Shown here: one piece after another, positions 31,767 through 32,996 of the stretch
Position numbering within the stretch: the first letter of the stretch is position 1
Layout of the letters: each line of letters opens with the position of its first letter
From: Bacteroidales bacterium
GTDB lineage: Bacteria; Bacteroidota; Bacteroidia; Bacteroidales; Muribaculaceae
DNA length: 32,996 bases
Direction: 5' to 3'
NCBI GenBank assembly: GCA_014800525.1
Contig: JAAVFV010000061.1
Span: 1 to 32,996 of the forward strand
The notes under the pieces: model-generated
Seen by the model: only the letters and a program-made list of their open reading frames with translations
Databases searched by the model: none
Told to the model about the DNA's origin: nothing
Position numbers and translations under genes: made by a program

Positions 31767-32783
31767 ATGGTAATGGACGATAATGACCAAATAATCATAT
31801 ACCAGAGCGAGGATGGAGAGACTCATATCGAGGTAAAGTTTACGGGTGAGACTGTGTGGCTTTCGCAGCAACAGATGGCGGATTTATATCAGTCATCCCG
31901 AAGTAATGTGGTTGAGCATATCAAGCATATTTATGAAGATGGCGAACTTGATGAAGAATCAACTTGTCGGAATTTCCGACAGGTTCGACAGGAAGGAACA
32001 CGGCAGGTAGCCAGAGAGATTCCATTCTACAATCTTGACATGATTATCTCTTTGGGATATAGGATTCGATCGTTGATTGCCACGCATTTCAGGCGGTGGG
32101 CTACCGAGCGGCTGAAGGAGTACATTATCAAGGGATTTACTATGGATGATGAGCGGCTGAAGGGGAATGGCGGTAGTGCTTATTGGCGTGAACTGCTCGA
32201 CAGAATCCGCGACATCCGTTCATCTGAAAAGGTGATGTATCGGCAGGTACTTGACCTATATGCCACAGCGGTAGATTATGACCCTAGTTCGGAGATTTCG
32301 GTTGAGTTCTTTAAGATTGTGCAAAACAAGCTTCATTTCGCGGCTCACGGCAATACTGCGGCTGAGGTAATCTATAAACGTGCTAATGCTGATTCACCGA
32401 TGATGGGGCTGACCTCATTCAAGGGGGATCATCCCACACTCCGCGATGCTCAGATTGCCAAGAATTATCTTAGTGAGAACGAATTGAAGATTCTCAATAA
32501 TCTTGTTTCCGGATACTTCGATTTTGCCGAAATTCAAGCAATGCGCCGTCGCCCGATGTATATGGAAGATTATGTGAAGCAACTTGACTCCATACTATCT
32601 TCCACAGGTGAAGCTCTGCTGAATGGTCCCGGCTTTATCAGCCATCAGCAGGCCATGGATAAAGCGTGTGAAGAATACCGAAAATTTCAAGTCCGGGAAC
32701 TTTCACCGGTCGAGCGAGCCTATCTTGATACGATCAAGGCCATAAACGCCAAAGCGAAGAAGAAAGGAAACACGAAGGATTAA
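31767..32783 (+). CDS. RhuM-family protein (canonical)
   Basis: A 338-residue protein, close to the family's usual length. Residues about 10-125 form the N-terminal module: VWLSQQQMADLYQSSRSNV, then ESTCRNFRQVRQEGTRQV, FYNLDMIISLGYRIRS, and FRRWATERLKEYIIKGFTMD. Residues about 130-330 are the RhuM C-terminal part, with YWRELLDRIRDIRSSEKVMY, IVQNKLHFAAHGNTAAEVIY, a KGDHPTLRDAQIAKNYL segment and LVSGYFDFAEIQAMRR. RhuM was named for a gene on Salmonella pathogenicity island 3; its biochemical role is unknown, and a DNA-binding regulator is the usual guess. An ATG at 31773 is an alternative start. It carries a 25-bp palindrome at 31961-31985. Confidence 0.92.
   Translation: MVMDDNDQIIIYQSEDGETHIEVKFTGETVWLSQQQMADLYQSSRSNVVEHIKHIYEDGELDEESTCRNFRQVRQEGTRQVAREIPFYNLDMIISLGYRIRSLIATHFRRWATERLKEYIIKGFTMDDERLKGNGGSAYWRELLDRIRDIRSSEKVMYRQVLDLYATAVDYDPSSEISVEFFKIVQNKLHFAAHGNTAAEVIYKRANADSPMMGLTSFKGDHPTLRDAQIAKNYLSENELKILNNLVSGYFDFAEIQAMRRRPMYMEDYVKQLDSILSSTGEALLNGPGFISHQQAMDKACEEYRKFQVRELSPVERAYLDTIKAINAKAKKKGNTKD
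31961..31985. repeat. 25-bp palindrome inside the third RhuM gene
   Basis: Left arm AACTTGTCGGAA (31961-31972) and right arm TTCCGACAGGTT (31974-31985) pair at 11 of 12 positions, the exception being one T-G. It covers the last base of codon 65 plus codons 66-73, with its centre on the third base of codon 69, as in the first RhuM-type gene. Confidence 0.92.
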
Positions 32784-32828
32784 TCCATAGCGGCGTTTTA
32801 TCGTCAAAAAATGTCAAAATAGCATGTT

Positions 32829-32860
32829 GGGAGGATAAAATCAGATTTTATCCTCCCCTT
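32829..32860 (+). terminator. Terminator after the third RhuM gene
   Basis: GGGAGGATAAAA and TTTTATCCTCCC form a perfect 12-bp stem around TCAGA, followed by CTTTC. It closes the island before the core promoter at 32864. Confidence 0.8.
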
Positions 32861-32863
32861 TCA

Positions 32864-32895
32864 TATTGCAGTTCGCTTTTTTTCAGTTAATTTTG
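32864..32895 (+). promoter_or_regulatory. Promoter of the DUF4254 gene
   Basis: ATTG (32864-32867), a three-of-four match to TTTG, lies 20 bases before TAATTTTG (32888-32895). The predicted transcript start near 32901 leaves about a 30-base leader. Confidence 0.65.
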
Positions 32896-32929
32896 CGTTT
32901 AGGTAAGCTAGATAAACAACAACAGCACT

Positions 32930-32996
32930 ATGAATATAGCGAAAATAGCCAACGGTGTCTTTGACCGTTGTGTGGCCGATTATCATATCTCCGACA
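32930..32996 (+). CDS. DUF4254 protein, N-terminal part
   Basis: The first 22 codons are visible (MNIAKIANGVFDRCVADYHI and two more) before the window ends. Bacteroidales DUF4254 proteins begin in this way (N-x-x-FDR-x-x-ADYH) and lie near lipopolysaccharide or cell-surface sugar genes. This marks the return to core genome after the island. The call rests on a short stretch. Confidence 0.75.
   Translation, partial: MNIAKIANGVFDRCVADYHISD

Noticed and set aside
20509..32860. Integrase or transposase for the island
   Set aside because: None of the island proteins shows a tyrosine or serine recombinase signature or a DDE transposase motif; the mover is not in the window.
1..32996. tRNA, rRNA and CRISPR loci
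   Set aside because: No cloverleaf with CCA-type end, no rRNA-like stretch and no spaced direct repeats were noticed on reading; this was not an exhaustive computed search.

Overview
The window looks like the chromosome of a member of the Bacteroidales, most like the Muribaculaceae/Prevotellaceae side of the order. The evidence is a fused SecDF, a rimP-nusA-infB order, an InfB with a very long Lys/Pro/Gly-rich N-terminus, a secreted tricorn-type S41 protease, a DUF4254 gene at the right edge, and repeated TAnnTTTG -7 boxes, which are typical of the Bacteroidetes primary sigma factor. No database search was possible, so the family-level placement is inference.

Positions 1-20508 are ordinary core genome. 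In order they hold the tail of an unknown gene, a gene-poor repeat-bearing stretch, a large Ig-like lipoprotein (minus), secDF, a YidE/YbjL-type transporter, a small exported protein, rimP-nusA-infB, folK, a tricorn-like protease, dnaX (minus), a PduO-type cobalamin adenosyltransferase and a small acidic DUF2795 gene. The rimP leader starts with a terminator-like hairpin a few bases after its predicted transcription start.

Positions 20509-32860 are an accessory island that is visibly richer in A+T. It lies between the DUF2795 gene and the DUF4254 gene, where core sequence resumes. The last 24 bp of the DUF2795 gene recur inside the island at 22393-22415 and 31554-31577 with one mismatch each, and sequence from just downstream of the gene recurs at 28397-28428. 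The island therefore looks like modules added one after another at a single 3'-end attachment site. Module 1 is an AAA_14/DUF4143 ATPase. Module 2 is a nine-gene cluster: a RhuM-type regulator with a novel C-terminus, a two-repeat 80-residue protein, a LOTUS-like/DUF3825 protein, a 42-residue zinc ribbon, a free-standing FtsZ C-terminal-like domain, possibly a 30-residue peptide, a YaaW/UPF0174 protein, a two-helix membrane protein, and a protein with sixteen DnaJ-type CxxC zinc motifs but no J domain. Module 3 is a macro-like/YopX-like fusion, a PD-(D/E)XK-like nuclease with an apparent frameshift at its start, and a RhuM protein with a PLD-like tail. Module 4 is a canonical RhuM protein. No integrase is present in the window.

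The strongest unexplained signal is in the three rhuM-type genes. Each carries a 25-bp near-perfect palindrome at the same codon position in its DNA-binding domain: the last base of one codon plus the next eight codons. The three palindromes differ in sequence, but each keeps 11 or 12 of 12 dyad pairs, so symmetry rather than sequence appears to be maintained. The module 2 cluster is the best candidate for an undescribed multi-gene system, perhaps for conflict or stress. That role is inference from domain content and context.
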